Made by a program: the position numbers and the translations under genes. From positions 240,972,069-241,036,068 of the forward strand of contig NC_092874.1 of NCBI RefSeq assembly GCF_028372415.1: a stretch of 64,000 nucleotides of DNA, written 5' to 3'. The first letter of the stretch is position 1. Every line of letters begins with the position of its first letter. Below the pieces are notes generated by a model. That model did not search any database. It was not told the origin of the DNA and saw only the letters and a list, made by a program, of their open reading frames with translations. Of this stretch, positions 12,038-25,368 are shown piece by piece. Source of the DNA: Notamacropus eugenii (lineage: Eukaryota; Chordata; Mammalia; Diprotodontia; Macropodidae).

Positions 12038-15000
12038 CTGCAGATCAGAAAGAGAAAGAAAATGGATGATTTTTTTAAAAGGGAATTTTTCCAGTAGGCC
12101 ACATCAGCAGACAAAAGCATCATTCTGGATCAAAGGATCACAGATTTAGAGTTGGGAAGAGACCTCAGAGACTATTAATTCCAATTCCCCCAAGAGATCT
12201 ATGGATAGATTTGAGGGAGTCCATGAACTTGTATGGGGGTGGGGGGAACCACATCCTTCTTTTTTCTAACTTTTTTTTTTTGCAGTCTTATGTATTTTAT
12301 TTTATGCATTTAAGTACATTCAGGCAACAAACAGTTGTGACACATAAAAAGTTTAAGAGACATGGTTTCTAGATAATTTATCATTTTATTAATCATGCTG
12401 GCAGATAATAAAAGAATCAGTGGCACTCTCAAATATCAAAGACCCTTCATGGAACCCACTCACTGCTTATACGCCTTTGGAAGGGTGGGTGTTCCTGACA
12501 ATAGCAATCTGACTCTAGTTAACAAGTAATGAGAAAATGAGTATTATAATGTGAGTGCACCTATTCTAATGAGGGGCTGGGGGACATGTCTGAATACATC
12601 ATGCATGTAGAAAGAGACCTCAAGCCAAACCACCCTCAGTCTGGCAATCTAGCCTGCCAGAGTGGAAGACAATGGGTGGGAATTCAACAAAGATTAAGTT
12701 CTTTGTAAGGTTCTTTAGCTGAGTAGGGTAACAGTTCCAAGATTTCACCTCATCATCAACCCTACCCTTCAAAGAAGTAAGCTTTGACCTAATCTCCAAA
12801 TGGGGAAGGGAAAAAAATCCTGAATCTCCCCAATATTTGGTTATTATATATGTGCCAGGCTGAGCAGTAGGAATACAAAGGAAGGCCAAAAAATAGTCCA
12901 CTCTCCCAAAGAATCTTAGAAGTGGTTCATAGACTTCACTAGTTTGCCAAAGGGGTCCCTGACCCATCAAAAACATTCAGCATCTCAGCTCTAAACCATA
13001 CAGTGTTCTTTCTACTGCATAACCCTCCCCTCTTACAGATGGGGTCAGTCTAAAAAGACTCAAACAGTCTTTCCAGGTTCACTCTCCCCCTCCTCCCCTC
13101 TTTATTATCTGTACCATCTTTAATGCATGTTCCCACTTCACTGAAGCACTTGAATTTCAGCAAAGTAAATGCATTTCCTTTATAATGCATCGATTACCAA
13201 GACATAAATGGACAGGTACCATACAATCTCTACCACAGAGTAAACCAGAGCCCTTGCTTCTTGGCTCTCAGCTAAATAATGTGAGACTGGGGGTGGAAGC
13301 TGTATTGGGAGGAAAGAACTGGGCAGGGTGGGCAGTAGAAACAGTACTAGGAGAAGGCAAAGTAGTCAACTGCTTAGGATTTAAAACAGTGGAAGAAAGG
13401 GAGGGCAGACAATAAAGGACAATTTTTTAAAAATTAAAACATACTTTCTTGCTAAAAAAAAAAAAAAAGGCTAACCATCATCTGAACCTTCAGAAGGTTG
13501 TAATCTTTTTGTTGGTGGAGGGTCTTTTAAAATTTTATTGTAAATAGTATTTCATTTTTTTCAATTATATGTAAAGATATTTATCAACATTCATTTTTCA
13601 TAAGATTTTTGAGTTCCACATTTTTCCCTCCCTCTGTTTCTCCCGCCTCAAGCTAGCAATCTGATATAGGTTATACATGTGCAATCATGTTAAACATATT
13701 TGAAGGATATTTTTTAATGTCACTTTTTACAAGCATAGATTCCACCAAGGTCCAGCTCTGATTCATCATCATGGCGAAGAAGTAACCCTAGGTACTTGAA
13801 AGCTTTGTTAGTAAAACATAAGCTCTAGACAGCCTTGTCACTGAAAGGCTTTGAGTACAGGCTGGGCAGCAGATTTTTGTCTGCCATTCAAGGATCAACT
13901 TAGCTAAGTGAGGGAAGACCATCTAATGATGCATTTTTTTAATCATGGCAATTCATGAAGACTTTCTATTATAGTATGGCAGTGTTACAGTCAATAAAGT
14001 ACTTGTGGATAAAATTAGGGGCCTTTTGAAGGACTGATGTGAGAGGGAATCCACCTGGCAGATACTTCCAATTCAGCCATCCTAGCTATCATCCAGGGAA
14101 ACAACACCTGTGGAAAAGGAGCAAGTCATCCCCATCAACTGCTAACTAACCACCACCCACAGGGCAGACAGGCAAATCTAGCTGGGGATAGAGACAGGAA
14201 ACAGCAAGATCAGACAAAGCCAAACCCCCTTACCACGTTGTCTACCATCTCCCTTCAGATCCTGATGGAGAAAACCCAGGACCTTGAACCCAAAAGCCTT
14301 GGGAGTGGCAAGGCTTTCAGCCTAGATGCCTTCAGACGTCGTCATGGGAAGCAAACCCTGTACAGATGCAGTGTGACAATTGCTGCTTCAGGAGTTATGG
14401 TCACATCTACTAGAAACCTAGAAAAGAAAGTTCTTGCCTTTGCTCTATCAAATGGTTCAGCACCAGAAAATGGTATGATTTTCATCAGTGAAAATTACAT
14501 TAAAGAAGAGGCATTAACATCTGCTGTTTCATCTCTCCTAATTCTGCTTTTTATCCTCTCTACAATTTCTTATCCTACTTTTTTTCTGTTTTGCCCCTAA
14601 TCATATCTCATTTCCCTTTCTTCAAGGACTTGATCCTATAGTTAACCAATTCAAGAAGGCACTGTTTTCTCCTCTTAAATCCATACCACCACCACCACGA
14701 CTACCCCTATCTCGTCCTTTTGCTATCCTACTAATCCTCAATCTTAGGGCAGCCAAGAAGCTGCCTACCTTACCTTCTCTAACCCCACTCCTGAACACTG
14801 TTGAAAGAAGTCACAAATCACTCAAACTGAGTCAACTCCAAATTCATGTGATCTAACCTCAGTGGGGCCCTTGCCACTAGAGAGTAACCATTTTATTCAT
14901 CTCTGAATATTTATGACACTCTCCATGGTACCTATTGTGAACCTTTGCTCCTCTCTCTCTTTTTCCAAGCCTTCAACTCCACCCTTACCCCTGCTCTATC

Positions 15001-18000
15001 ATAAGACTACAGGCTTTACTGAAAAGATTGAGGCCATCTATCATAAGCTTCTTCATATACCCTCTTCCAGATGTCAAAATCTCTCTACATCTTCACCTTT
15101 GTTTCAGTCTCAGAGGATGAAGCCAATCCTTGATCTCATCACTTCTCATCTCCTTCAGGTACTTGTCCCTTATTTCATTTAGTTTATCATTTTCAGTTTC
15201 ATTCTCTCTAATGGCTCCTTCCCTGTAACTTAAGATCATTCTTAAAACACCCTCCCCCTTAAAAAAAAATTTAAAAACCTTTCTTTGGCTCTCTTTTCCT
15301 TTGAAGATATCATCCTGTCATATCTCATCCTTTATACTTTTAAAGCCTTAGGAAGAGTAGTCTAAGTTCACTGCCTCAGTTTCTCCACAGCTCATTCTCA
15401 TTTCTAAATTCCCACCCCTTTTCAATTTGCCATTTCAGTGCCACTTCTTTAAGCTTCTCTTTCATAAGTCCCAAATGACATTTTTAGTTTCTAAATCCAG
15501 TGTTATGGGGGTTTTTTTCAGACCCATTCTCCTAATCAATGATCTTTGAAGCATTCAGTAAGAACTGACCAGCTTTCCAATGCCTTTGCAAAGAAGGATT
15601 TACAACACATTACTGAGCACTACTCATCTGTTCGATCTTTTTGGATAGTCTTAAGATGATATTTTTCTGCAAACAAGTCAACTCATGTATATTGCCCAAA
15701 GATAATGAGGAAGGCAATGAGTGAAGGAAGAAGCCTTAATTTCTTCCCTATACAGAATTTCTATTCCAAAGAAGACAATGGTTTATAGCAGGATGTTGGA
15801 GTAGGTCATGAGTGGAAGAAAGGGTGCATGTGGTAACTACCTTGTTTGTAGGAGGTATATGACACAATAGCGTGTCATTTCTAAAGATACCCACAAAGTT
15901 GAATTGGACTTGGAACCTACTCAAGTCTACTACCCATGGGTGCGTACCTCCTTCTCTTTCCATCTCCCATGGTGAAACTAGTTAGACTAAATGATTGCCT
16001 TCATCAAGGCTGGACTTAGGAGTTAAATCTGTGTCTCCAGGGCAGTGGGCTGAGTTAGAGTAAAAAATATATATACAAACAGAAGTTGGAGAAATCTTCC
16101 CCATAACCTTCAATAGCTTAAAATGGGGAAATGGTGAGAAGCAGGACACACACATTGGTTTCTATATCTATAAATGCCATCCCAGGATCAGAAATTGGAA
16201 CTCTTTTACAATCCCCATGTCACCATCCAAACACCCATCTCTATCACAACAGAGTTGTGCCCTGCCCAGATGGTCAGGAAAGGATGCCTGGTTGCTGCAC
16301 AATTTTCACCCTTCATGGGTTCAGATGATGCATGAAACAGATTTTATCCCCTTCTCTTAGTGGGTGCTAATGGAGAACTGTAACTGCTAAGTATATTTGG
16401 TTTTTCTTGTCTATAAATGGAACTAGGGCAAGAAATAATGGATGACTGGTAAAACAAAGTCTTACTGTTCCTATTCCTTAATACTGTTCCATTAATGAGA
16501 AGAGAGGCAAGTGGGGGAGGAGGCGAATGGAGAGCAAGAGATATTAATTATACATATTATTTATAAATATATTTTTATTTAAGGAATGCATTGTTTCTCC
16601 TTTATTTGGCAGTTATCAAATACTTACTATATGTAAAGCATTGGAATAGGCCCTCAGGGAGATAAAAAGATAAAGAAGACACAGTCTTTGCCCTCAGGAA
16701 ATGAGGGTTAGAAATAAATAAAAATATAATCCAAAATGTTACATATAAGGAAGTTAGGTATTGAAAGGGGGCAGCTAAGGGGCACAGTGGAGAGAGTTCT
16801 GCCTTCTTCCTCCTACCCCCCCCACTCCCATCAGGATTTCAAATATGTCCTCAGACTTTTATTTGCTGAGTAACCCTGGGCAAGTCACTTAACTTCTCTC
16901 TGTCCACCTCTTATGTAAAATGGGAGAAGGGGAAAGGAAGAAGCATTTATTAAGCTCCTATTGTATATATGAGGGGCAGCTAGGTGGTACAATAGATAGA
17001 GCATCAGTGCAGGAGTCAGGAGGACCTAGAGTTCAAATCTCACCTCAGACACTTGACACTCACTAGCTGTGTGACCTCAGGCAAGTCACTTAACCCCAAT
17101 TGCCTCATCCTGAGTCATCTCCAGTCATCCTGATGAATATCTGATCACTGGATTCAGACGGCTCTGGAGGAGAAGTGATGCTGGTGACCTGCACAGCCCT
17201 CCCTCACTCAAAAACAGTCAAGTGCAAGTCATGTCATTATTTCTCTGATGGCATGGTCTTCTACGGCAATGGATGAACACACACACACACTGTGTATGTG
17301 TCAGGAACAGTGCTAAAGCATTTTATAAATATTATCTTATTTGATTCTCACAACAACCCTATATGATTATCACTATTTCCTGAGTCAAAGAAAGGGTGTG
17401 ACTTGCTCATGACAGCTGGTGAGTGTCTAAGGCCAGATGTGAACTCAAGTTTTCCTGACTCCAGGCCCAGCGCTCTATCTACTTCACAGCTATTGCTTTT
17501 AACGGGGATAATAATGGCGCCTGAGGCTTGGAAAGACCTTAAGTAAGGTCTTAGCCTAGGTCTCCCACTGCATCCTGGGCCATCTCCAGTCATCCTGATC
17601 CATATCTGGCCACTGAACCTACATGACTCTGGAGGAGAAAGTGAGGCTGATGACTTTGCACAGTCCTCAATTCTCTTTCAAGTCATGGCATCATGTCCCT
17701 GATGTCATGGTCCTCCAAACCACACACACAACAGCATCTACCAAATAATAATAACAACAATAACTAACATTTATATAGTGCCTACTGTATACTAGCTACC
17801 GTGCTAAGCACTTTTCAATTATTATCTCATTTGACCTTCACAACAACCCTGAGAAGTAGGTGCTGTTATTATTCCAATAATAATTAGACACTAATCCCAA
17901 TAATAAGTGTCTTTATTAATAAGACACTAATCCTAAATGTCTAAGATCATATTTGAACTCAGGTTTTCCTGACTCTGGACCCACTCTCCTATCCAAGGTG

Positions 18001-19585
18001 GCGCCTAGCTGCCCAGGGTTGTTGTGAGAATAAAATAAGTTAAAATTTTTAAAATGAGATAAAATGCGCAAAATGTTTCACAAACCTTAAAGTGCTATGC
18101 AAATGAGCTATTATTATTATTAATTATAAGAGCTCTGAAGAAAGATCATTTCTAACCTGGAGAGACTCAAGAAAGACTTCATGGAGAAAGTGCCCTACTA
18201 TGTGCCAGGCACTGTACTAAGGGCATCTATAAATATCCTATTTGATCTTCCCAACAACTCTGTAAGGTCGATACTATTATTATTCCCACTTTACAGTTGA
18301 GGAAACTGAGGCAGAGAGAAGTTTAAATGACTTGTCCAGGGTTACTCAACTACTAAATATCTGAGGCTGGATTTAAACTCAGGTCTTTCTGACTAGTGCT
18401 CTATTCACTGTGCCATCAGCTGCCTCTAAAAAACTAAGTCTGGCAAGATATATGCCATTTTACCAGACAGAGAGAAGAGTGGGACATCCCAAGGGTTTAG
18501 AATATTATAAGCAAACACAAAAAAGTAAGAAAGTATAGGGTTTGTTCATAGGTAGGGGTGTGTTGTGTTGTGTGTGTATATGTGTGTGTGTGTGTGTATG
18601 TGTGTATGTTTGGATTTGGCAGTAAGACCAAGTACCCAAAGGCCAATGGTATCAGAGCAGTCTACAAAGGTAGGTTGCTGTCACATTGTAGAGTGCTAAA
18701 GAAATAATGCCAGGCTAAGGAATTGTTTATCAGGCAATACGAGATGCTGCATATTTTTTGATAACATATAAAGATCAATGTGACATTAGTATGAAGGATG
18801 AAATAGAGGAAAGCAAGGCTGGAATCAGGAGTGGGTCTGAGCTGGAGTGGGAGCCATGGATACTAAGCGGGCATAAGGACCTGTGATTTCTTTGGAATAA
18901 GAAACTCCCTCTCCCAGTGCAGGTCAGCAACCTTCTCTCTAACTTTCCATCCTGTAGTTAGAGGGTTGCCTAGGTTACTGAGAGATAGAATGATTTGGCC
19001 AGGAGTCTCAGAGCAGGTCAGAGGCAGGGCTCAATCCAGTTCTTTCTGGCTCCAGGGACCTGTTCCCATACTTTGCTTCTCAGACTAAAAAAGAAATGAC
19101 CAATTCAATTCTGTTCAAAAAACATTTAATGAGTGCTTTGAATGTGGTAAGGGACGGGGCTGGGAAGGTGAGGATAAGGCTCTCTCCTTTACTGATTTCC
19201 TCAAATTCATAACCCTTCATTTATAATCTCTCTCCGTTGCCCTTAATTACTCATAGCAGGTCAAATTCACTTTGCTGTGAATTGGTGGTGGCAACAGAAG
19301 CAAAAATGGCTTTTTAAAACCAGTTTGTGTTTTATTTAGACTCTCTAGTCAGGAAGCAGGTTTCCAAAGGGAGAACAATTTCTAATGACCTGAAATCCCA
19401 GACTGCCTCATTCAGAAAGAGAGGGAGAGAAAGGGAGGGAGGGAGGGAGGGAGAAGAAGAGAAAAGGAAGGGGGAGAGAGAGGGAGGAAATGAAGGAAGG
19501 AAGTGAGAGAAAGATAGGGAGGAAATGAAAGAGAGAAAGCAAGAGAGGGAGGGATAGAAGGAGGAAGGGAGGGATAGAAAGAGGA

Positions 19586-19629
<44 letters not shown>

Positions 19630-22600
19630 TCTATGAATAGAAAACTTGATGGATTTTCTGCCCAGTGATTCGTCTAAAAGCAGCAGACAGACACAGACAC
19701 ACCACAGTTTTGCCATTCCTCTCCATTAGCAGAGTAAAAATCTACTTGGAATGAAGTATGGCCATTCTTACCTGAATTCTTCTTTGTGGTTGTTTCTAAT
19801 GTATTCAGCCAGGATGCTACTGTGTTGCAAGCAGCTCTTGAGGATGTAAAACTGTTGGTACAACAGAACAACCTGGCATGGACTCAGAAGTGGCAAGGAG
19901 GTCAGGAGCTCCTTTATCACTTGCTTCACAATGTTGGCCACAAATGAGATCTAGAAATCAAAAATGTACATCTTGCATGAACATGCCCCACAGACCCAGG
20001 AGATCACTCAGTGCTTTAACTGGATCCCTGACTACATCCTAGGGGTGACAGAGCTTACCAACCTATCACCAGTATTCTGAGTATAATTTAACAAAGTCTG
20101 AGTAAGAATCCACATGAGCATGAAAACCTGGATTATGACCAAAGTTCTATTTAGAGTCTAAAAACTCTAAACAACAAGGAGAAATATAGTTGTCAGATAT
20201 TTTTGAAGAGGTCAATAAGTGTGTGTGTGTGTGCGGGTGTGCGTGTGTTTTGGTAGGGGGTGGTGGGACGTTTACCTGTGATATGATTGGTAGCATGTCA
20301 TGTTAAACTATTTGTTATTGCTAAGTGCTACGCTCAGTTGTTTGTAAGCTGCTAAAGTACTACAAGTAGTGTTGTCGTTCAGTTGTTTCAGTCATGTCCA
20401 ACTCTTTGTGACCCCATTTGGAGTTTTCTTGGCAAAGATATTAGAGTGGAGATATTAGAGTGGTTTGCCACTTCCTTCTCCAGCTATTTTTACAGATAAG
20501 GAAACGAAGATAAACACAGTTAAGTATTTGCCCAAAGTCCCAAAGCTAGTAAGTATATGAGACTGGATTTGAACTCAGGTCTTCCTGACTCCAGGCCTAG
20601 TATTCTATCCACTGTGCCTCTTAGCTGCCCAAGTACTGTTATAAAGACTACTAGTGGCCTATAAATATTAATGCCCTGGGACAAAACTCTAATCACCCTA
20701 CCCTAGTTACTGCTCTCCTCCCACTTATATCTTTGTAGCAAGTAAAAAAGTTAAATAACTTGTACTGACTACTGATATGCAACTGAATTCAATCAGTCAA
20801 CAAACATTAAGCATCTACTGTGAGCTAAGTGCTAGAAATAGAAAAAAAAACAGTAAGAGATAGTTCCTCCATTGAAGGCACTCACAATCTAAGGAGAGAG
20901 ATGATATGTGAATAACTGTAGGAACAAGTGAGATACAGGATAAATCGGAAATAACTGACAGAGGGAAGGCACTGGAATTAAGAGGGATCAGGAAAGGCTT
21001 CCTATAGAAGGTGTGATTTTAGCTGCCACTTGAAGGAAACCAGGGAGGCCAAGAAATAGATTCACTGGGATACTCTTTTCAGTTGACTAAATTCCCTAAG
21101 AAGGTCCATATCTATCTGCTCCGACCTTTTGGTTTGTGTTGGTTCTGAAGGCAGAAGTAGTAGGGAGGGAGGGACTAAAGAGTTAATAAACCATACCAAC
21201 CTTAGATCTGAATATGGTAACATCACAGAAAGAACACTGGCTTTGGAGTCAGGTGTCTAATACTAGTTTTTATGAAGATGAACGAGCCACTTCATCTTTC
21301 TGAGTATTAGTTTTCTCGTCTATTAAATGGGGATAGTAATATGTGCACTATCATCATCTCCACAGAGAAGAGAGAAGGGAGGGAAAAGATTTGTAAACTA
21401 CAAAGAGCTGTAGAATGTGAATTTTGAGGTCTGTTCTTGATTGCCCAGGAGTTTTGATTGCAATTTACCTGTCCATGACTGATTCCTTAAATCAAACTGG
21501 GTTAGCAAAACAGTAATTCACCCTCCTCTAGAGGTTGGTTCCAAAATTATTTTGTTTCCGGGAGTTCCCAATACCACTAGTGTCCAAAGTGGGGCCAAAT
21601 GCCCACAAGTTGCTACTGTCACTCTCCTACTGTAGCATGCATTTAAAAAAGAAATCTTGTATCTTGCACAGATAAAGTTACTATGCTATCAATAGGTCAA
21701 ATTAGCTTTGTGACTACACTTGAGAGAAATCTGTGACTTGAAGCACATGGTGCTAGACACTGGGGATCACAGGTTCTCTCCCTGTAAAAGCCAGATAATT
21801 TTGACAATTGCCAAAAAATTCACCCATCTCACAAATTAAAACTGTTGGTTACGTAGGACTGTTGAGGTTTTGGGGTGCTCAGGACTCCAAAATACCAATA
21901 AGCCAAGTACTGCCTGAATGAATTTGACTCAAGCCTTCTTTCAGCCAAAGTAAAACAAAATTTATTAAATATCCACCATATTCTCCAGACCCTTAAGGAA
22001 TCTGAGCATTTATGATGCTTGTATTAAAAAGCAGGTCAGACTGAATCTGAACTAGATTGAATCTGAGCTAGATTGAATCTGAGCATTATCATGAAGGCAG
22101 GATGGATCATATATACAGAAAGATAGTAGGAGGGATGTAGGGTTGACCAAGCAGTCTGGGGTAACTAGAGGAGGGGTTTAGGGAGAGTCTTGATGGGAGT
22201 GACCAGTGGCTGAGGTGACTAGAGCTCATGCACCATGAACCAAGAAAATGGAATTTTGATGTGGGAAGTAACTGGAAGCAATCTGGAGGTAACAGACAAT
22301 GGAGGGCTAGGCTAGGTTAAGGGTAACAGATTTGGGCATGAAAAGCCAAATCCAGTGGGAAGATTCAAAGAGAGGTCAAGGTGGAGTTTTCCAGGGCCTA
22401 AGGACAAATAGGACTCAAGTTCTTTTGGGTAAGGGGGGAAGGTCTTGGTTTGGACCTGTACTCTGGCACTAGATGGATCAGCACAAAGTCATTGCCATGT
22501 ATATGTGTTGTGTCTGTTATATAACCACTTCTAATAGTAAGCTTATGTGCCTCTAGCAGTATATGGGGATAAGAGGTGAGGGTTGATGAGCAATAGAATG

Positions 22601-25316
22601 TTACTTCCTGGTCCCATCCCAGGTGTAGGGAACCTGTGGCTTGGAGGCCACATGTGGCATTGTAGGTCCTGAAGTGTGGCCTTTTGACTGAATCCAAACT
22701 TTACAGAACAAGCTCTTTTATTAAGGGGATTTGTTCTGTGAAGTTGGATTCAGTCAAAGGATCACACTTGAGGACCTAGAGGGCTAGAGGTGGCCTCTAG
22801 GCCACAGGTTTCCCACCCCTGTCTCATCCTTATGTGGGTAGTGTCAAATCATTTCCAACTCTTCCATTAAGGCATGGTTATATCTTCAGTCAATGCCCTC
22901 ATCTCAACCCTTGTGGGGTGGGAAAAAAAGAAGGGCTATTTTCAAGTCTATTCTGTCATAGGATGAAGGGAATCCAAGGGGTCTAATGAAACTGTTTCAG
23001 AAATACCATCTCTAGCTCACTTACCACCCATCTATCCCTACATGGATTTCTATAGGTTCAGTGTCACTTATTTTTTCCTCTGCTTTTATTAAGTTATAAA
23101 ATATAAATCTTTTCTGTCTTGCTACAAGTTCCTGTGCTGGAAATGTACCTAAGACTTAAAGAAAGTATCTCTCTCTCTTTTTCTGAGCACTTCTTTTTTC
23201 TGAGTACATTTGCCTTCTTCATGGCTGTGCTTAACCTTCCAAGCAACACAACAACCAATAACCATATTATTTTGGAAAAAAAAAAAGTTTTTCCCCAAAC
23301 AATTACAAAATAAAAAGACTAGCAGACTCATCTCTCAAGACAAAGAGGAGAAGAAGGTGAGAAGACAGAGAAATAAAATTTACCAATCAATGAATCAATA
23401 TTTATTAGCACTTTCTACTTGCCAGGCACTGTGCTAAGTGCTAAGGATACAAAAAGAGGCAAAAGATAGTTCCTGTCCTCAAGGAGCCCACAATGTAATG
23501 GAAGAGCTTACAGTCACTATGTTATATCTCCATGGCTCAATGGGTACAATCAGTACCCCAATCTCTCTTAATTCCAGTGCTTTCCTTCTATTAATTATTT
23601 CCTATTTATTCTATATATAGTTTGCTTTATATGTTTTTATTTGTATGTTATCTCCCCTATTAGACTGTAAGGTTCTCGAGGGTAGGGATTATCTTTTGAA
23701 TCCTTTTGTATCCCCAGCACTCAGCACAATGTAAGCACATAGTAGGTGCTTAATAAATTGATTGCATCAGTCCTTTCAGATTTGTACTCAGGCTCAGCTA
23801 CAATGATTAGTAATGCAGTCTCAGGGTTGTTTTCTTGTTCTAGTATAGCAGCCACAGGAGGGAGGTAGCAGGCTCCTTGTGCACCATCTTTCTCTACTTC
23901 TATATTGTTGGTGGTGTTTACACCCTACAACAGCAGTATGATCTGCAGTCTGGAAACCTAACACCTTCTCCCTCCATGTTCTTGTTCATTTCCCACTTTT
24001 CCCCAAGGTTTTTGGCATTCCTCCTTCTAGTAGAATGACACAGACAGAGAGACAGAAGACAGATTGTCCTTTCAGACCAACCTTTTCAGTCTCTGAGTCA
24101 CAGTATCTTGAGAATTTGACCTACTCTCACCCACAAGTATCCCACATCTGTTATTCCTCCACAGTCACAATCTTACCCTTCTCAGTCTCCACTTCTCAGT
24201 AAATTTCTTCCATCATTATCCTGTGCTCTTGAATGCCTTGCACCCCTGTGTGTAGATAAGCTTGCTCACACCCTGCCATGCCACAACCAACCCCAAATTA
24301 TTCTCATCATCTGCTTCCTCTGCTCTTACTCATGGGCTACTGCACTGGAGCCAAAGAAAGTCAAGCCATGCTGACAGAGTCCACTACAAATCTGTTATCT
24401 AAGGTTATTTTATGTTATCTAATCTCAACCGAGTTTTCACTGCAGCAAGCCCAGTCATTTAATTTGTTTGCCTCAGCTTTCTCATCTGTAAAATGGGAAT
24501 AGTAATTCCTACCTCCCTCAAGTGAGATGATATTTGTAAAGCACTTAGCACAGTGCTTGGCACATAACAGACACTTCTATAAATGCTTCCTCCTTTCTTC
24601 TGCCTTTCCTTTCACTTCACAATTGATTCATTATCCCAATCACCACAGCAGCTGTTCCAGTCTTTTTACCTCAAGCCTCCCTCTAGCCAACCTTCTCAGC
24701 TAAACAGCTCACCTCTTACTTCACTGTTAAAATGGAAACCCTTCAATGAAAGTTCCCTCTTCTCTCCTAAACCTCACTCTATAACCCTTCAACATATCCC
24801 TCTACTATTGCCTCCTTTACTTCAGACTCTGATGCGATGAAGGTGACCCTTTTCCTAGCCAAGGCCATCCCTTTTACATGTACCACTGATTCCATCCCTT
24901 CATATTTTCTCCAGCAGCTTGTCCCCAAAATCACCCCACCTCTCTCTTTAATCTTCATTTTCTACCTATCAACTGGCTCCTGCCTGCTGCCTACAAACCC
25001 AGGTCTTTCTCATCCTTGGAAAAAAATAAACCAATAACCTCAACTGGACCTTCCCATCCCTACAAGTTATCATCCTATAAAGCTGTCGGTACTTGTTGCT
25101 TTCATCACTTCATATCTCACTCTTCTAAATCCTTTGAAATATGGCTTCCAATATCATGACTCAACCAAAACTGTTCTCTACAAAGTTACCAGTAATCTTC
25201 CAAATGACAAAACTAATGGTCTTTTATCAATCCTTATCGTTCTTGACCACTCTGAAGCATTTACCCTTACTGACCAAAGTCTCTTCCTGGATACATTCCT
25301 CTCTGGGTTTCATGGC

Positions 25317-25368
<52 letters not shown>

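Noticed and set aside
14238-14600. 120-codon plus-strand open frame beginning MSTISLQILMEKTQDLEP
   Set aside because: Its second half is L2-derived C/T-rich sequence; the first half has no splice context or similarity I recognise.
18125-18185. Minus-strand 'FLQSS'-like reading resembling the conserved C12orf56 MSLLQS block
   Set aside because: It lies downstream of the exon that must follow it and has no splice borders; the true exon was found at 28088-28162.
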